Positions 1 through 12,021 of a stretch of DNA of 64,000 nt are shown one piece after another. The notes below the pieces were generated by a model that did not search any database, was not told the origin of the DNA, and was given only the letters and a program-made list of their open reading frames with translations. Source of the DNA: Mariannaea sp. PMI_226 (taxonomy: Eukaryota; Ascomycota; Sordariomycetes; Hypocreales; Nectriaceae); the NCBI GenBank assembly GCA_024336345.1, contig JANFOG010000003.1:1060501-1124500 (forward strand), given 5' to 3'. Every line of letters begins with the position of its first letter. Position 1 is the first letter of the stretch. The position numbers and the translations under genes were made by a program.

Positions 1-1440
1 AAGGGTGGGCGAATACGGAGTTTGAGGAGGAACCGCCTATGGACATGCTCGGCCTACCACCGTGAAGACGGACTTCACCATTTGCGCAAAACTAAAAAAA
101 TAAAAAGGAACACAAAAGACCCAAAAAGGGCAAAAGCTCTGACTTCAGAATATCTTTCATGTTATTTATATCTGGTACAAATTTCATATTCGCCCGTTTT
201 CTAATGGCCTTGGCTGCAGCCTTAAACATCCAAGACGGCACCATTCACAGCCCATGACAGGGATGAAGCAGCATTGCTGGTTTAGAGGCGTAGACCATGA
301 AATATGGCTGGTTTTGTGGTGGCTACGCCCAAACTGTCACACAATCCCTTTATAAATCAAGGCTTTAATTCAAAATTAGAATTCAATTTTCTTGTGCCCA
401 TTATGTTTCTCGTGCCCGGATGGCCCCCCGACACTCAGTGGAAGAGACAAGGGGCACGGGCACTTATCCATCTACCTATCATCTCTGCCCTCCATCCTCT
501 CGGTTAGATAAGCTGGGCTTCGTACAAGGTCATGGGTCCCATAGATCACGAAGACAGCCATTAGAACATGTTGAAAGTCAACTGTCGTGTGAAAAAAAAA
601 AAAGGGAGATGCCTCGCTGCATTAGCAGCAAAAGCAATCATCAGAGAGACTCGGCGAGGACAGTGCCCCTGTTCCCCGGTTGACAGGCTCAGGGAGGGGT
701 ATCGGACACTCTATCGAAGGCATCTCGAATCTGAATGCACTTACAAAGGGGGCTCGATCGCCACCAGGTGGCGTAGCAATGTTGACCGTCAAAATAAATG
801 ACTTTTATATCCATATCCCTGCTTGAATGAACCGAAAGTCTGCTCATGCCAAGTGTAGATAGAAGAGACTGGTCTTGATCCGCGTGGCGTGGGAAGTACG
901 GACGGGAATGGAAGCACCACCAAGACCTTTTCTGATCAATACTGGCGTCTTGGTGCAAGGCTTTTTCTTCCCCAAGCGAGATGAGAAATACTATTCATGT
1001 CTGTAGTATTGAGGCAATTCAACTTGTAAAAAATCACGCTCTGTAAAACGACTCGGCAAACCCAATCATCAGATCTGCTCTCATCACCTCAGCTGGCGAC
1101 ACATCCCAGTGCAAGTCGTGGATGAAGCCAGAAGCATCATACACCGCCTCCCCCGCCCGTCGAAGAGAGACACAAGGAAGACGTGGTTTGATTGACCACA
1201 TCCAAGAATAGCTACACACATACATCGCACCTGCGAAGCCAACGAGAGCGAGGACCGGTCTCGGCCACAACATTTACTGCGCCAAAGGCTGGCAGAGATC
1301 TCAGTCGAGTCACATCATGCATGCAGTAGGGCCTAAAAGGAATGCTCTCTGTGCATACAATGACATCTAGTGTGGACACGTGAGATGAAAGACGAGAAGG
1401 TCTAACATAAAGCGATTCTCGTTGGATACTCGGCCTCGTT
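1..1440. other. Left-edge intergenic region, no supported gene
   Basis: I see no reading frame with recognisable protein character and no clean intron pattern. Open frames here are short, overlap on both strands and have no conserved motif. A run of about 12 A lies near 590. The stretch could contain the far 5' or 3' untranslated part of a gene outside the window, but nothing shows it. Confidence 0.4.
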
Positions 1441-1446
1441 CCCAGG

Positions 1447-1453
1447 TATAAAA
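1447..1453 (+). promoter_or_regulatory. TATA box (TATAAAA)
   Basis: A consensus TATAAAA followed by GG lies about 230 bases upstream of the ATG at 1675. It is followed by CT-rich sequence of the kind that often precedes fungal transcription starts. It supports the reality of the small gene downstream. Confidence 0.5.
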
Positions 1454-1674
1454 GGAGGTCTATATTCTTCTCTGGTAGCAAGTGGAACTTGCCCCTTGAT
1501 TTATTCCATCCTTTCTTCTACCTATACACCTGAGGATATTCCTGAACCTTCATAATTCCTATCAATAACAAGAACTAGGTGTGAAACAGAAAAAGGTTTC
1601 TCCTCCTTATTTACAGTCCCAGCGATATCTTCCTTCCATCTCTTTCTTACAAAGCTTCCTACATCGTCGTCATC

Positions 1675-2181
1675 ATGTCGCTCACCGCTGGCCAAACATC
1701 CATCTTCAAGGGCAAGTTTGAGAAAATTCCATCCACCGCCAGCCCTGGCCTGCTCTGGCTCAAGAAGTACGCACTCATGGATGACCTCTCTATGCAAGGC
1801 GTCCTGAAGCCATCGGACCTCATCCGAGCCGACGTGGAATATAGTTCCAATGGCGTCAAGGCTGGTGACCCGTGCAAGTTCTTCATCAACATCGTACTCA
1901 TTGAGGAGCCCAACAACGTACGTAGGGAGGTTGGCTACGGACACGAGTGCCGCACGGTCTGGGACGTGGCCCTGTCAGACACAAGGAGGACGGTAATCCT
2001 CGAGGGGGACAATCGTGGGGTCGAGCTTACGGCCGGGTTCGTTACCGACCAGCACACTGTCCCCGAGGTGATCGTCTTTGAGCTCGCCAAGACGGACGGG
2101 AAGTGGAAGGCCTGGAAGATCACTGGCTACGGACCAGCTGCCGACTTGCGTGTTATGAAGCACATCCAGGTACCCGGATGA
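1675..2181 (+). CDS. Unrecognised 168-residue intracellular protein
   Basis: A single uninterrupted frame of 168 codons begins at an ATG in acceptable context (CATCATGTC), downstream of a TATA box, and ends in TGA at 2181. Composition is that of a real soluble protein: mixed charged and hydrophobic residues, few prolines and a compact C-terminal segment containing KWKAWKITGYGP. There is no signal peptide, membrane segment or cysteine pattern. The C-terminal strand-like segments with tryptophans loosely recall small alpha+beta barrel (NTF2/SnoaL-like) folds, but I cannot place it in a family. It stands alone, with about 4.5 kb of empty sequence downstream. No intron is needed. I am fairly sure it is coding and have no functional assignment. 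Confidence 0.7.
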   Translation: MSLTAGQTSIFKGKFEKIPSTASPGLLWLKKYALMDDLSMQGVLKPSDLIRADVEYSSNGVKAGDPCKFFINIVLIEEPNNVRREVGYGHECRTVWDVALSDTRRTVILEGDNRGVELTAGFVTDQHTVPEVIVFELAKTDGKWKAWKITGYGPAADLRVMKHIQVPG

Positions 2182-5100
2182 AACCTAGAGCAGGGCATGA
2201 AAGAGCTGGCTTGCAGTAGCAGATTGAGATTAGAGGGGGATGTCGAGTATTACGTTAGGTGTTGAGGTCTTTCAATACTTGGATGATTCTTCTAATTGGT
2301 GAAATGTCCATATAAGGCTCTGTCTGCTATGTAGTTTAGCTTACCGTAGCGCTTTTTTTGGAGCTTCCTCAACAAAGTCAAGGTGGTGTTCCATATCACT
2401 CTTTTGTAACCAGTACCAGATTATACTTGTAAACATGCAATTCTTTTCATCCAATGCATTGATGAGTGTTGTCCTCATTGAACCCAGTGTATAAGCCAAG
2501 TAGTCATCACTTGGTCTTAACATGGCATATACAAGTAGTTATGTGAGACTATCTGCCGTCAGGCGGATCAGCCCCAGAATAGACGGATGATCACCACGGC
2601 TCAGCCCAACGGGAAACGTGTTGCGCGGAAGCTCTTGGCCAATTACGAGCGAGGTTTTTGCCACTTGAGGTTCGAAAAGGGGAGATCGGGGATTCTAACG
2701 AAATCCATAGTGGAGTCATTGCAATCTGATCGGCCCAATGGCAAGGAACTCGTCTTTTCTGAAAAGCTAACACTGCAGTCCCCAGACCAGCCTCACCAAT
2801 CATTGCGTCCAGACCTCGTGCTCTCTGCCCCCCTCCAGACCTGCCACCGAGCCCTCACCCCTGCTCAATTGCTGATCGGGGAAATCAGCCTGATTCAGAG
2901 TGGATCATGTCTTTGGTTGACCAGCCAGTCAGAGCGAGGCCGCATTTGCTTTTCTTTCTTCCTGAAAAGCTTTGGTGGGAAGAAGGGGGAGGGGGGAGAC
3001 TGGGATGCAAGTCGTACTGACTGACCCCCGGACACTCTGATACCTCATCGCCCAGTCTCGGCAGTCTGGCCCGTAACACAACTATTTGCCACAGTTGAGT
3101 ATTTTCTTTTTGTCATTCTTCTTCAGGTTTTTCAGAGGGTTGCCCGGCAATCACATGACGTTCTTGAAATTGGTAGCGAGCCCACATCTGGCCCAGCCAA
3201 GTGAGTAGGAAACGGACACAGTGCCACCATCCCAGCTTCAGAGCTGTCAACAAAATTTCAGTCAGTAACATGCCGCTCTCTTCTGTCCAGCTCAGAGAGA
3301 CATTTTCCTTGCCATAACTTTGCACCTCTATGCCTTGAAGACTATCGTATACAGACCAAAAAAAAAAATCCGAGTCCATGCATCGTGGTTATCATGACTC
3401 TACCAGATGTCAAGCTGTGCCACAGCAGCCGTCCTCGAACACATCCACCTACTCGCTTGCTCAGCTCGCTCACCTAATTTCCAGATTGTACCGCTGGTTC
3501 ATCATTTCTCTCTTTTCCGCGCTCTCCCGCAGTATTCCAGTTTCATCTTCTTCTCTTCTCCCCCTTCCCATCATTTCCTCACGGTTCCACACACGCCCCT
3601 CCATCCCCTTCCAGTGAGCTCGCTGCAACCTGACCCAACCACCATCCAAACTCGGACTCAACCCAACACATCCCAACACTTCCCGCTCAAGCTTCCCGCG
3701 TTGACACCCTGGCTCAGATCCTCCTGTAGGTATCTGAACTCGGAAATGGACAAGAGTGCAGTGCAAGTCTTCCACCTCAGAACTCTCTCTCCCTCCCCAT
3801 TCGTACCAGTCAACCTCCCAAGCTTGTTTGCTCCCTTCCATTCCCTTCTCGCGTCTCAAGTACACTCCCCCCTATGCAAATGCACGAAACAAGTACCCTT
3901 CCTCCCTATGTACCCAACACGTCGCACCACAGAGACCCTACTCACTTCACGCATGCCCATCCAGTCACACCCTTCCTCCCACCCTCGACTGGGGACCGGC
4001 CCGTGTGTAACCCACCCCGCCACCCAGTCCCGTCACCACACGGCCGGGCCCCTCCTTGGCCCTCGAGTATGGTCGTTAATGGCAATAGCTACATAGTAGC
4101 ATATCATGTGAGTTGCTGCCCGGCCAAACGTGGCTGTTCCGGGACGGACTACTTCGGAGAATCTGTCCGGGCGGAACTGAACCGAAAGAACTACATGGTG
4201 TCCCCCCCTTATTCAACAAGATGAAGATGGGTGGACTACCACCGAAGTAAGTACTTATCTTACCAGCCTTCGTGGTGGGGAGTCTTTCATGGTGGGGAGA
4301 TAGAAGTGCAAAAGCAACTGCAGTAGTATCAAACATACCGTCCAGTCAGCGGTAGTCTCCTCCACTTCAGCAATCGCCAGTCCTCACATGCCACGACTGA
4401 CGGTTTATGCACGAGCGTTCGTGGAACAGCGGCACATTGAAAAATGACCATCCAGCGTAGCCCCCTTCTCACCAGTCAGCGTTGCCCGTGGGCGCTGTGG
4501 GTGGACTTGAAGCCCGTAACAAATGTGCCCTCGTATGTTTATACTGTAGCTTTCGTACAAAAGAGGCAGACGCTACGCTACGACACGCCTGTAACGCTGC
4601 GTGATAGCACCTTTTCTCTCCGCACATCAAGAACGCACATCAGAGAGAAGGCTTGCTGCTATCCCACCCTCGCTCTCACTTGGGGGGTTGATGAGATTCG
4701 TCATTACCGAGTCATAGGGTAGCCACATGGTAGAACCTCAAGGATAGAGTATGATTGACACGGGAGACTGTCAAATAGTGAGAATCCTATCGCACCAATC
4801 AAATCAGACTTCACAGGGCGGTAGACGGAACCTGCGTAGGCAACATGGCAAACCCTGCATCTCCCGAAGCTCTGTCATCCTATCCATCTGAGACCCAGTC
4901 CCTTTGTCCCTCCGTAGCACGGAGAAGGTATGTTTCTCGGACTTCATGCACAGTAGTTCCGTCCAAAGGCACTCACTTAAAATCAATATGAATCAAATTG
5001 CAGAGACATGCCTATGGGAATGCAAAAGCTGCACCTTTGTTGGACGACTCTATCACTAACTGAACTTGCTGCATAGAAGCGTTCAAACGGCAAAACATTC

Positions 5101-6699
5101 CAACATCATGAATCCAGAGAGCCTAATGCAAATCGTGATGGTGACAAACATAACCCTCCCGCAACAAACAGGTCATTAACGGGTAAGATCGCCTGCTTTG
5201 CGCCATCCATGACGGAAGTTGGCCCCATTCGATATAAAGCTGAAAAGGAAGAATATAAAATAAAAACAGAAATCAAACGCAACATGGTAGGAGGACAGCA
5301 CGAAGAAGAGCAAGAAACGCCGTGCCTGCTACCCATCCCAAAGACTTGACTCCGGTCCCCAAGGTGACATGGCTGAACAAGACGTATTCCTGGCCAGTTC
5401 CATCCTAGTACCCTCCCCCCCATTCCTAGATCCCATCGACACCAAAAATAAAACAAAACAACCCAAAAACAATCCCACAAGAAACTAATGCATCCTAATC
5501 TAATCACTGACAAGGGCAGAAGTAACGCCTGGCCAATCGCATCAAACCCAGTCAATGCGTATACGAGTGACTTGAATGCGAGTGATATGCGTTGACATGT
5601 GTGCTCGTGAACCCGTGTTGGTCGTTTATCCGTCCTGATATTGTTGTTCCGATAAATAGTTTCGCGGAAAACCGCTCGACTGTTCTCCCATCCTTCCTAA
5701 GGTTGACCCCGTTTCCTAAGGCAACCAGAAAGAGAAACAGAGAAGAAGAAGCAGAAGAAGGAAGAAGAAGAAAAACAAGAGAAAAGAAAAATAGTCTCCT
5801 CATCGTATCAGAGACTTCTTGAATTGCCACAACACCGGTGTCGTCGAAGCTTCCCCTCCTCAGAATGATTGGTCCCAAGTCTCAAACACGGTTTGTTTTC
5901 CTTCAAAACAATACCGTCCCAGAACTGCCTTGTTTTTGCCCTTTTTTTTCCCACCGTCAAGTTTTGGTCTTGTGCTTTTCCATCCTCTTGATGCAGGTGC
6001 AAAACAAGAAAAGTGTCCAAGAGAATGAGTAGATAGAAAACACCCGTTTGTCCGCTTATCCACTCTATGAATTCCCCAAGACCTCTTTCGTCGTTGGGGC
6101 ATCCTGCCCCTTATGTTATGGCCCAACCGAACCCCTTGCAGATGCGAAGCGATCCATTCCAGAACTCCTGTTCAAGAAATCATAGTTGAGATATTATCCT
6201 GTCTCTTCATCATGGAAAGAAGAATTTCGTCTCCTAGATTGACGCCCATCCCAGATGCCAGATCATCCGAGCTAACCGCGCCATTGCCAATGCTAGAGAC
6301 ATGCCGATAATCAAAAGAAAAATAAAAGATCAAGCAAAATCAAAGACCTAACAGACAACTCCCCACTGCCTTTGCGTAACCATTCAGGATGTGACCAAGA
6401 GACTCCAGAGACCAAACAGGACTCAAATCTCCAAGTGTGGTCGAAAACGTAGAGGGGGAATCATCTAAAAATGAATAGAAAACCCAAAAAAAAAAAAAAT
6501 AGAACCAGGAAAATCGTCATGCGAAAAAGATGAAAATCAAAAGATGAGCCCAAAAAAAAAAAAAAAAAAAAAAAAGAGATGCGCCGCAGCACACAGCGAT
6601 GCACCTAGAAAGAGAGGACTACAAGTACCAGAGGCGAGTGGGCATATGCTTGTCGATGTTTTGCCTGAATACTTGGAGCCCTCATCACTAAGATGCCGC
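2182..6699. other. 4.5 kb intergenic region
   Basis: No supported gene. Open frames are short and overlapping. The sequence includes CT-rich tracts (about 3480-3900), a GA-rich purine tract (about 5725-5800) and A-runs. The part next to 6700 is the 3' flank, probably the 3' UTR, of the minus-strand RNA-binding protein gene. Confidence 0.4.
6552..6576. repeat. Poly-A homopolymer (25 A)
   Basis: An uninterrupted run of 25 A on the plus strand lies about 120 bases beyond the stop codon of the minus-strand Whi3-like gene. On the transcript it is a poly-U tract in the probable 3' UTR. Its exact length may be uncertain in the assembly. Confidence 0.9.
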
Positions 6700-8571
6700 C
6701 TATCGCCTCATCATATGAGGAGGAGGAAAGTTTGGAGTATTAGGAGTGCCAAACATAGGCCCATTCCAGGCACTAGTAGTCATTCCTGGGAAGCCGACCA
6801 CAGAAAAGGACTGACTATGGCCAGTATTCATTGTTGAGGGAGTGTAAGGCTGCCCATGACCGACGTTCATCGCTGAAGAGCCAGGATAAGTATTACGGCT
6901 AGATGCAAAACCAGGTGGTGCTGCGAGACCTGGCGGAGGACCATTTGTTGTCGCGAATCCACCAGGAGGGCCAGGCATCATCCCGTTCATTGCACCTAGG
7001 GCAGCTGCATTGTTTTGATTAGGTGTCTGTCCGGATCGGACTCCTAGTGGGTTCTTGGAGAAGCTGAGTCTGATACCACCCTTGACGCTGTTATGTAGCG
7101 GCTGTCCATAGAGATCGCGCAGAGCCTTGGTCGCAAACGAGACGTCCTCAAACTCGACAAAACACATCGGTCCGTTCTGCTTGGTGCGGAAGCAGAGTCG
7201 CCTATACCCTCGTTGTTTGGAAAACATCGCTTTGAGCTCCTCTTCCGAAGTGTCGACAGGAAGATTGCCCACATATAGCGTATTGCATGGCGGATTCTGG
7301 TCAGCGGGATTGACGGGCGGGAAATTATTCCGGTATGGCGAGTTGCTCATTGGGTAGGGCACGGTTGAGCTTGCCCCATTCATTGGGGAGAGAGAATGTA
7401 GCGACATGGGACTCATGTAGGGCGGCATCGACGATGGCCCAGTTGGTGTTGGGTTGTTCGTGTTCAGTGATAGACCAGCCATCCTGCCGATGGGGAGCTG
7501 GGGTGCCGTGGCTCGCCTCTGGTTGATTGCGCCATTCTCTGCATAGGCGATGGGATCATTTATTAGATCGGTTGTCTCGTCGTCGTCGGTAGAATCATTG
7601 GCAATGAGCAGCTTTCCGGAGATCCTCTGTGTATCTGGGAGGTAATTATTTAGAGACGAGTGTGGGGAGAAAGAATTCTGGAATCGAGTGCTTGAGTCTG
7701 AGAACGACAGTTCACTTCCAGGAAACGCGCTGCTGGACGAAGGCGAAGTGCTCTCGAGCGATTGAAAGGCACCATTGAATCGGGAGGGCTGGTGCGACCC
7801 GGTACCCGATGACGAGGAGGAGGCAGAGCTTGGAGGTTCGGCGGAGACTGCGTCCGGAGAATAGCGGCGCAAGGAGTCGCGATTGCCTGATAGGATTTCA
7901 ACAATCATTTCTGCATCGTTGGAGATATTGGAGCGACCATCCAGCATTTTCTTTGCTTCATTTGCTCCGGCAAGGGTTCGGAATGTGAGAATGGCGGATC
8001 GAAAGCCCGCATCTTCGGACTTCTGGACCGGAAGCAAATCCACGTCGACTAGCTCCTTTGACCACACAACCATGAGCCGCAGAGATTCTTCCGATGTGTT
8101 AATGGGAAGGCGGCGGATCAAAACGGGTGCCATGGTTGAGACAGAGCTGGCATAAGGTGTACCAACAGGCTTGGGGACTTCGCGGTCAAAGAGCCTGCTA
8201 GAAGAATACGATGAAGCGGAGGTGGATGCAGCCATTGCGGATCGGAAAGTGTGTGGACGAGTCAAGAAGGCAGGTGTAGCCATAGCGCCCAAGGCTCCTA
8301 CAGAGGAACCGGAGGACGCTGCCGTGATGGACGTCACTGCAGCGGAGGTGGTGGCAGGGAGCGAGGTGGCCGTGATGGTCCTGGTGCTTGCTGAAGAGTA
8401 GGGAGATGTACGACTGGAATGCAGAGCGCTCTGCGACGCGACCGTTGATGCGCCAGAAGGAAGTGCTGCACTCGTCTTGTCGGTGTTCATGGACTGGCGA
8501 AAGGGTGCATGCGCTGGAACTTGGCCTAATTCACTGGAGGAAAAGGGACTGGGGTCGGCTGCGACGATCAT
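6700..8571 (-). CDS. whi3: Whi3-like RNA-binding protein with two RRMs
   Basis: A predicted 623-residue cytoplasmic RNA-binding protein. The frame is open further upstream to 8709, but that extension is low-complexity; I chose the internal ATG at 8571 (MIVAADPS), and the start remains uncertain. A divergent RRM-like domain begins near residue 147 ([15 protein letters not shown]). The C-terminal RRM (about 427-505) has RNP2 LYVGNL and the RNP1-region segment [10 protein letters not shown], followed by [15 protein letters not shown]. That C-terminal block is the signature of the budding yeast Whi3/Whi4 family. Those proteins bind mRNAs such as the G1 cyclin message and form condensates that affect cell size, nuclear asynchrony and polarity. 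The remainder is Ser/Pro/Asn-rich and likely disordered, and the tail after the RRM is rich in Gly, Pro and Met. No intron is evident. Its closest neighbours are more than 4 kb away. Confidence 0.88.
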   Translation of the reverse strand: MIVAADPSPFSSSELGQVPAHAPFRQSMNTDKTSAALPSGASTVASQSALHSSRTSPYSSASTRTITATSLPATTSAAVTSITAASSGSSVGALGAMATPAFLTRPHTFRSAMAASTSASSYSSSRLFDREVPKPVGTPYASSVSTMAPVLIRRLPINTSEESLRLMVVWSKELVDVDLLPVQKSEDAGFRSAILTFRTLAGANEAKKMLDGRSNISNDAEMIVEILSGNRDSLRRYSPDAVSAEPPSSASSSSSGTGSHQPSRFNGAFQSLESTSPSSSSAFPGSELSFSDSSTRFQNSFSPHSSLNNYLPDTQRISGKLLIANDSTDDDETTDLINDPIAYAENGAINQRRATAPQLPIGRMAGLSLNTNNPTPTGPSSMPPYMSPMSLHSLSPMNGASSTVPYPMSNSPYRNNFPPVNPADQNPPCNTLYVGNLPVDTSEEELKAMFSKQRGYRRLCFRTKQNGPMCFVEFEDVSFATKALRDLYGQPLHNSVKGGIRLSFSKNPLGVRSGQTPNQNNAAALGAMNGMMPGPPGGFATTNGPPPGLAAPPGFASSRNTYPGSSAMNVGHGQPYTPSTMNTGHSQSFSVVGFPGMTTSAWNGPMFGTPNTPNFPPPHMMRR

Positions 8572-9186
8572 GGACTGGGGTTTGGTCGCAATCGCAAGCG
8601 CTGCGATCAGGATGGCGGTCGCAGGTGCAGTTGAAGTTGGTAAGTTTCGCGGCGGACAATCAGGGAGAGACGGATGCGACAAGGTAAAAAATGTGGATGT
8701 GAGCGACAAGGGAACGGGAATTGCGCGGCAAGATTAGGCCTTAACCGGCGCGCAATGAGAAAGCAAGTTGAAGTGACGGAGGGTGAGTCGGCGACCAGGT
8801 TCTGGATTCGCAGAAGGGACAATGCGCGAGCTGGGCCTAGTTGAATTGGACGTGGACGAGACAGCGATGGATGCGATGGATATAGAACCAGAAGGGGCAA
8901 GATGCGTAAAGTGGAAGGCTGCAGGAGATGATGACGAGCGACGAGGGGGAGGAAGAAGCGTGGGAGGGAAGGGTGGGTGTGGGTGAGAATGAGGGTGTGA
9001 GCGAGCACGGCAACGTCGAAGCGTCGCAGCGGGTGGGCGTGGTGTGAGGTGAACTGTCGAGTTGTCGCAAAGAAAGAGGGGGGGAGGAATACCGGTAAGT
9101 TACTGTCAGGATGTCGAAAGCGGAAGTGGAAGTAGAAGTGGACGTGGATTGAGATGGGGGTGTGATGAGTGTTTCCGGGGGTGGGT

Positions 9187-9223
9187 GTCGGAGTCGGAGT
9201 CGCAGTCGCAGTCACAGTCGCAG
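9187..9223. repeat. Hexanucleotide repeat (GTCGGA/GTCGCA)n
   Basis: About six imperfect copies of a six-base unit, with variants at the fourth to sixth positions, lie in the probable 5' leader or promoter of the minus-strand Whi3-like gene. Confidence 0.8.
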
Positions 9224-11400
9224 GTCTGGCTCAAGCAAACTACGCCCCCCGGCTCAGCGTGGAACACAAGAAGCGGTACCGTAGCGGATACTTTTTTACT
9301 GTCGCAGACGGGTCGTGGGATGGCGGGAATGGATGGGCGCGCGCTAGGTGAGGTTCGAGAGAGACCCGACACCGAGGTCAGGTATGCGATAGCTATGCCG
9401 CAGCCAGCAGGTTTGATCGGGTGTGACGCGGAATTGAGCCAAAAGAGGGATGAAACGAATGAGGGAAGAAGGGAGGGGAGGGGAACTCAGAGGAAGAAAG
9501 GGAGAAGGGGGAGGGGCCAGACAAAACAGAGGAGACTGGGCGGCGGCTAGTCAATTACTCGGTAGTAGGAGACGAGGGAGAGAACCCGGCCGTCAAGCCA
9601 CAGAGTAAGTGAAGTCACAGAAGAGTGACGATCAAAAAGAGGGACAGGAAACGAATGAAGGTGAATGGCTGGCTCCCAACTCCCTCTTCACGTTGCCTTT
9701 CAAATAATCGGTCAATCAAAGGGCTGGGTGAAAGGATAATTAGGTCGATAGAAGATGGATGGGTGGACGGGCGGACGAAGAGGAGACTCAGATATGGAGT
9801 CGGCTCAAGAGGACTGTGTAGGTGGTGGGTAGTGGGTGGTGCAAGCCAGTGAGGGCGATAGTGCTGGTTATTGTACTTGCTTGCCGGTCCTCCGTCCTGC
9901 CACGAGGAGATATCATCAGTCTGGACGTCTGGCCTCTTGTCTTGTTGATACGCAGGTTCGAGGTGATGGACAGTGGGTGTGAAGAATAGAGCCTGTCCCG
10001 CCTGGGGGAAAGTTTAGGAAGAGTACAGATCACGGATACCTGAGTACTACCTGGTTACCTGGCATTTCGTGCATTCACGTTTGTATTATTTTACTGCAGC
10101 ACCGCAAGACTTGGGTATTTTAGAGTATGGGTGTGTGTGTGTGTGTGCAAAGTGCGGCCGTCACTACTGGGGGTTTGGTTGATTTCTTGGTGGTATCAGG
10201 TCCTTAGAATGTGCGTCTTCTTCGTCGCGCTGGTGCCGTAATAACCTTGCTCTCTGGGCTGCATGACTACAGGACTGGTTAACTTGGGATCCCCCTGGCT
10301 CTAGGCCTGGGTCCTGGAGCTTGTGGCCAAGGCTGACCAGGCCGCTTGGATCGATCCAGTTTGATCGCTGGGTCGGGTCGCCGGGGACAATCCAATCCGT
10401 ACGTGTTCGGTCCACCCAGCAGCGTGCCCGTGCAGCGCCGGTGCTAACACCCAACAGCCGGGGCCCGGGGGAGAGGGGAGGGGGGGTGGATGGTGCGCTC
10501 CAGAGAAGCTTGGACTGAATCGGCTTGGATTAGGTTCTCGTTCTAGTAGTTGTGTGCGGGGCTGGCGTCTTGAGCACGAGGGGTGAGGGGAACAGGATGA
10601 CGATGATGCTGATGCAGATGCTGCTGATGCAAACACTGATGCTGGTGGGTGCTTTCTTCTCACTGATAATGATTATGATGATGAGTATGATGCCGAAGGA
10701 GGATAGATGGGATGGATGGAGAGCCGACACACCGAATCCTAATCGAATCGCAGCCCCCACTCCCACCCAGAGTCCACTTAATAAACGCGCCCAGGTCGAG
10801 AACAGCGAACAGGGTTGAAGGAGAGGAGACTCTCACTTTGGCACCTCGACCTCAAGGTGGACTATACAGCTTGATACCAATCAAACTGGAATGGCTTGGT
10901 TCTCGGGTTATCTTTCATATCTGTATGCTCGTTAGTCGGTCGAAACGCTGGGCTGATGAGGATGTTAGTTGATCAATCCTAGCGCAATTGCCGAGTAACC
11001 GCCAGAACTCTCTGCCTACCAACCTTACAGTAAGGTAGGCACGCAGATTGGTATGAACCGGAAGATGGGTGAGCAGAGTATCTACGTTGGTACTTAGCAA
11101 GTGTGTGGAGCCGACAATGGAGCGCGTCTAAGTGATCTCTGTGGGTGTGAAGTTGAAGAGGGGCAGATGACAGAGCCTAGATTGCCTAGAGTAAGGTCAA
11201 ATTTACCAGAATGAAGGAAAGACAGACTCTAATACTGGGAACAAGTCGGGGATGCTCGAAGTTGAAGTATGCTGTGTGTGTACTATGTAGGTGAGTCTCG
11301 TCAAGGAGACAGGGGAATCGTGGGCAAGGGCGACGACCAATGACAAAATTTTACGCCGGGAATTATCCCTTCTTCATAGGTTTAGTCCAGCATATTCATG

Positions 11401-11424
11401 CAGCAAACCTGCAGCAAACCTGCA
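11401..11424. repeat. 11-bp tandem duplication (CAGCAAACCTG)
   Basis: Two perfect copies of an 11-base unit followed by a partial third, in noncoding sequence. No gene association is visible. Confidence 0.85.
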
Positions 11425-11993
11425 GCACTGAATGATTGTTTTCGGGCCCTACGCCCGGGTATTCCAAAGGAGGAAGAAAAATGGTGCAGGCTGTGGCTGT
11501 GACTTTGGGACACCTACAGTACAGTCATTTCCTTTGGTGGGTGTGAGTTTGGGTGGAGTGAGAGGAAGATAGCTTGGCGGGGAAGATCGTATTTGGGATT
11601 GGCGCTATCGTTCCAATCGGAGGAGCGATTGCATTGGTTGGCTTCAAAGTTAAAAACAAAGCGACGAAAGCCGTTTTCTCGTCTGGTGGTGGCCCTAAGG
11701 ATGACTGAACGAGTGAAAGGTGTCAATGGTTGAATGGCGAATGAGGGGCACTCGGCTGACGGAAACGCTAAAAAAGAAAGAAAGACAGAAAAAAAAGGTC
11801 AAGGGCTGATCACTTAGGACGCTAAATTGATGATTACCGGCCGTTCAAGTCCACGGCGGATTGGCGAAGAAGCCGCTACTTGAGAGCCAAGCTGTGATTG
11901 TGAGGGGATGAGAAGAAATGTGGCTTAAACACGCCCACCCACGGTCACATGTGCTCATGAGGGTCAAGAAAAAAAAGAAAAGAAAGGGAGAGG

Positions 11994-12021
11994 AAAAAAA
12001 AAAAAAAAAAAAAAAAAAAAA
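11994..12021. repeat. Poly-A homopolymer (28 A)
   Basis: An uninterrupted A-run preceded by A-rich purine sequence in the gene desert. It could be a slippage-expanded tract or the tail of an old retroposed copy; no recognisable body precedes it. Confidence 0.9.

Noticed and set aside
1034..1273. 79-codon minus-strand open frame with a hydrophobic N-terminus
   Set aside because: The start looks like a membrane or signal segment, but the rest has no family resemblance, and the frame is not supported by promoter or splice evidence.
8607..9215. 202-codon minus-strand open frame upstream of the Whi3-like gene
   Set aside because: It is Pro/Thr/His-rich translation of a CT-rich leader and overlaps the proposed 5' region of the real gene in another frame.
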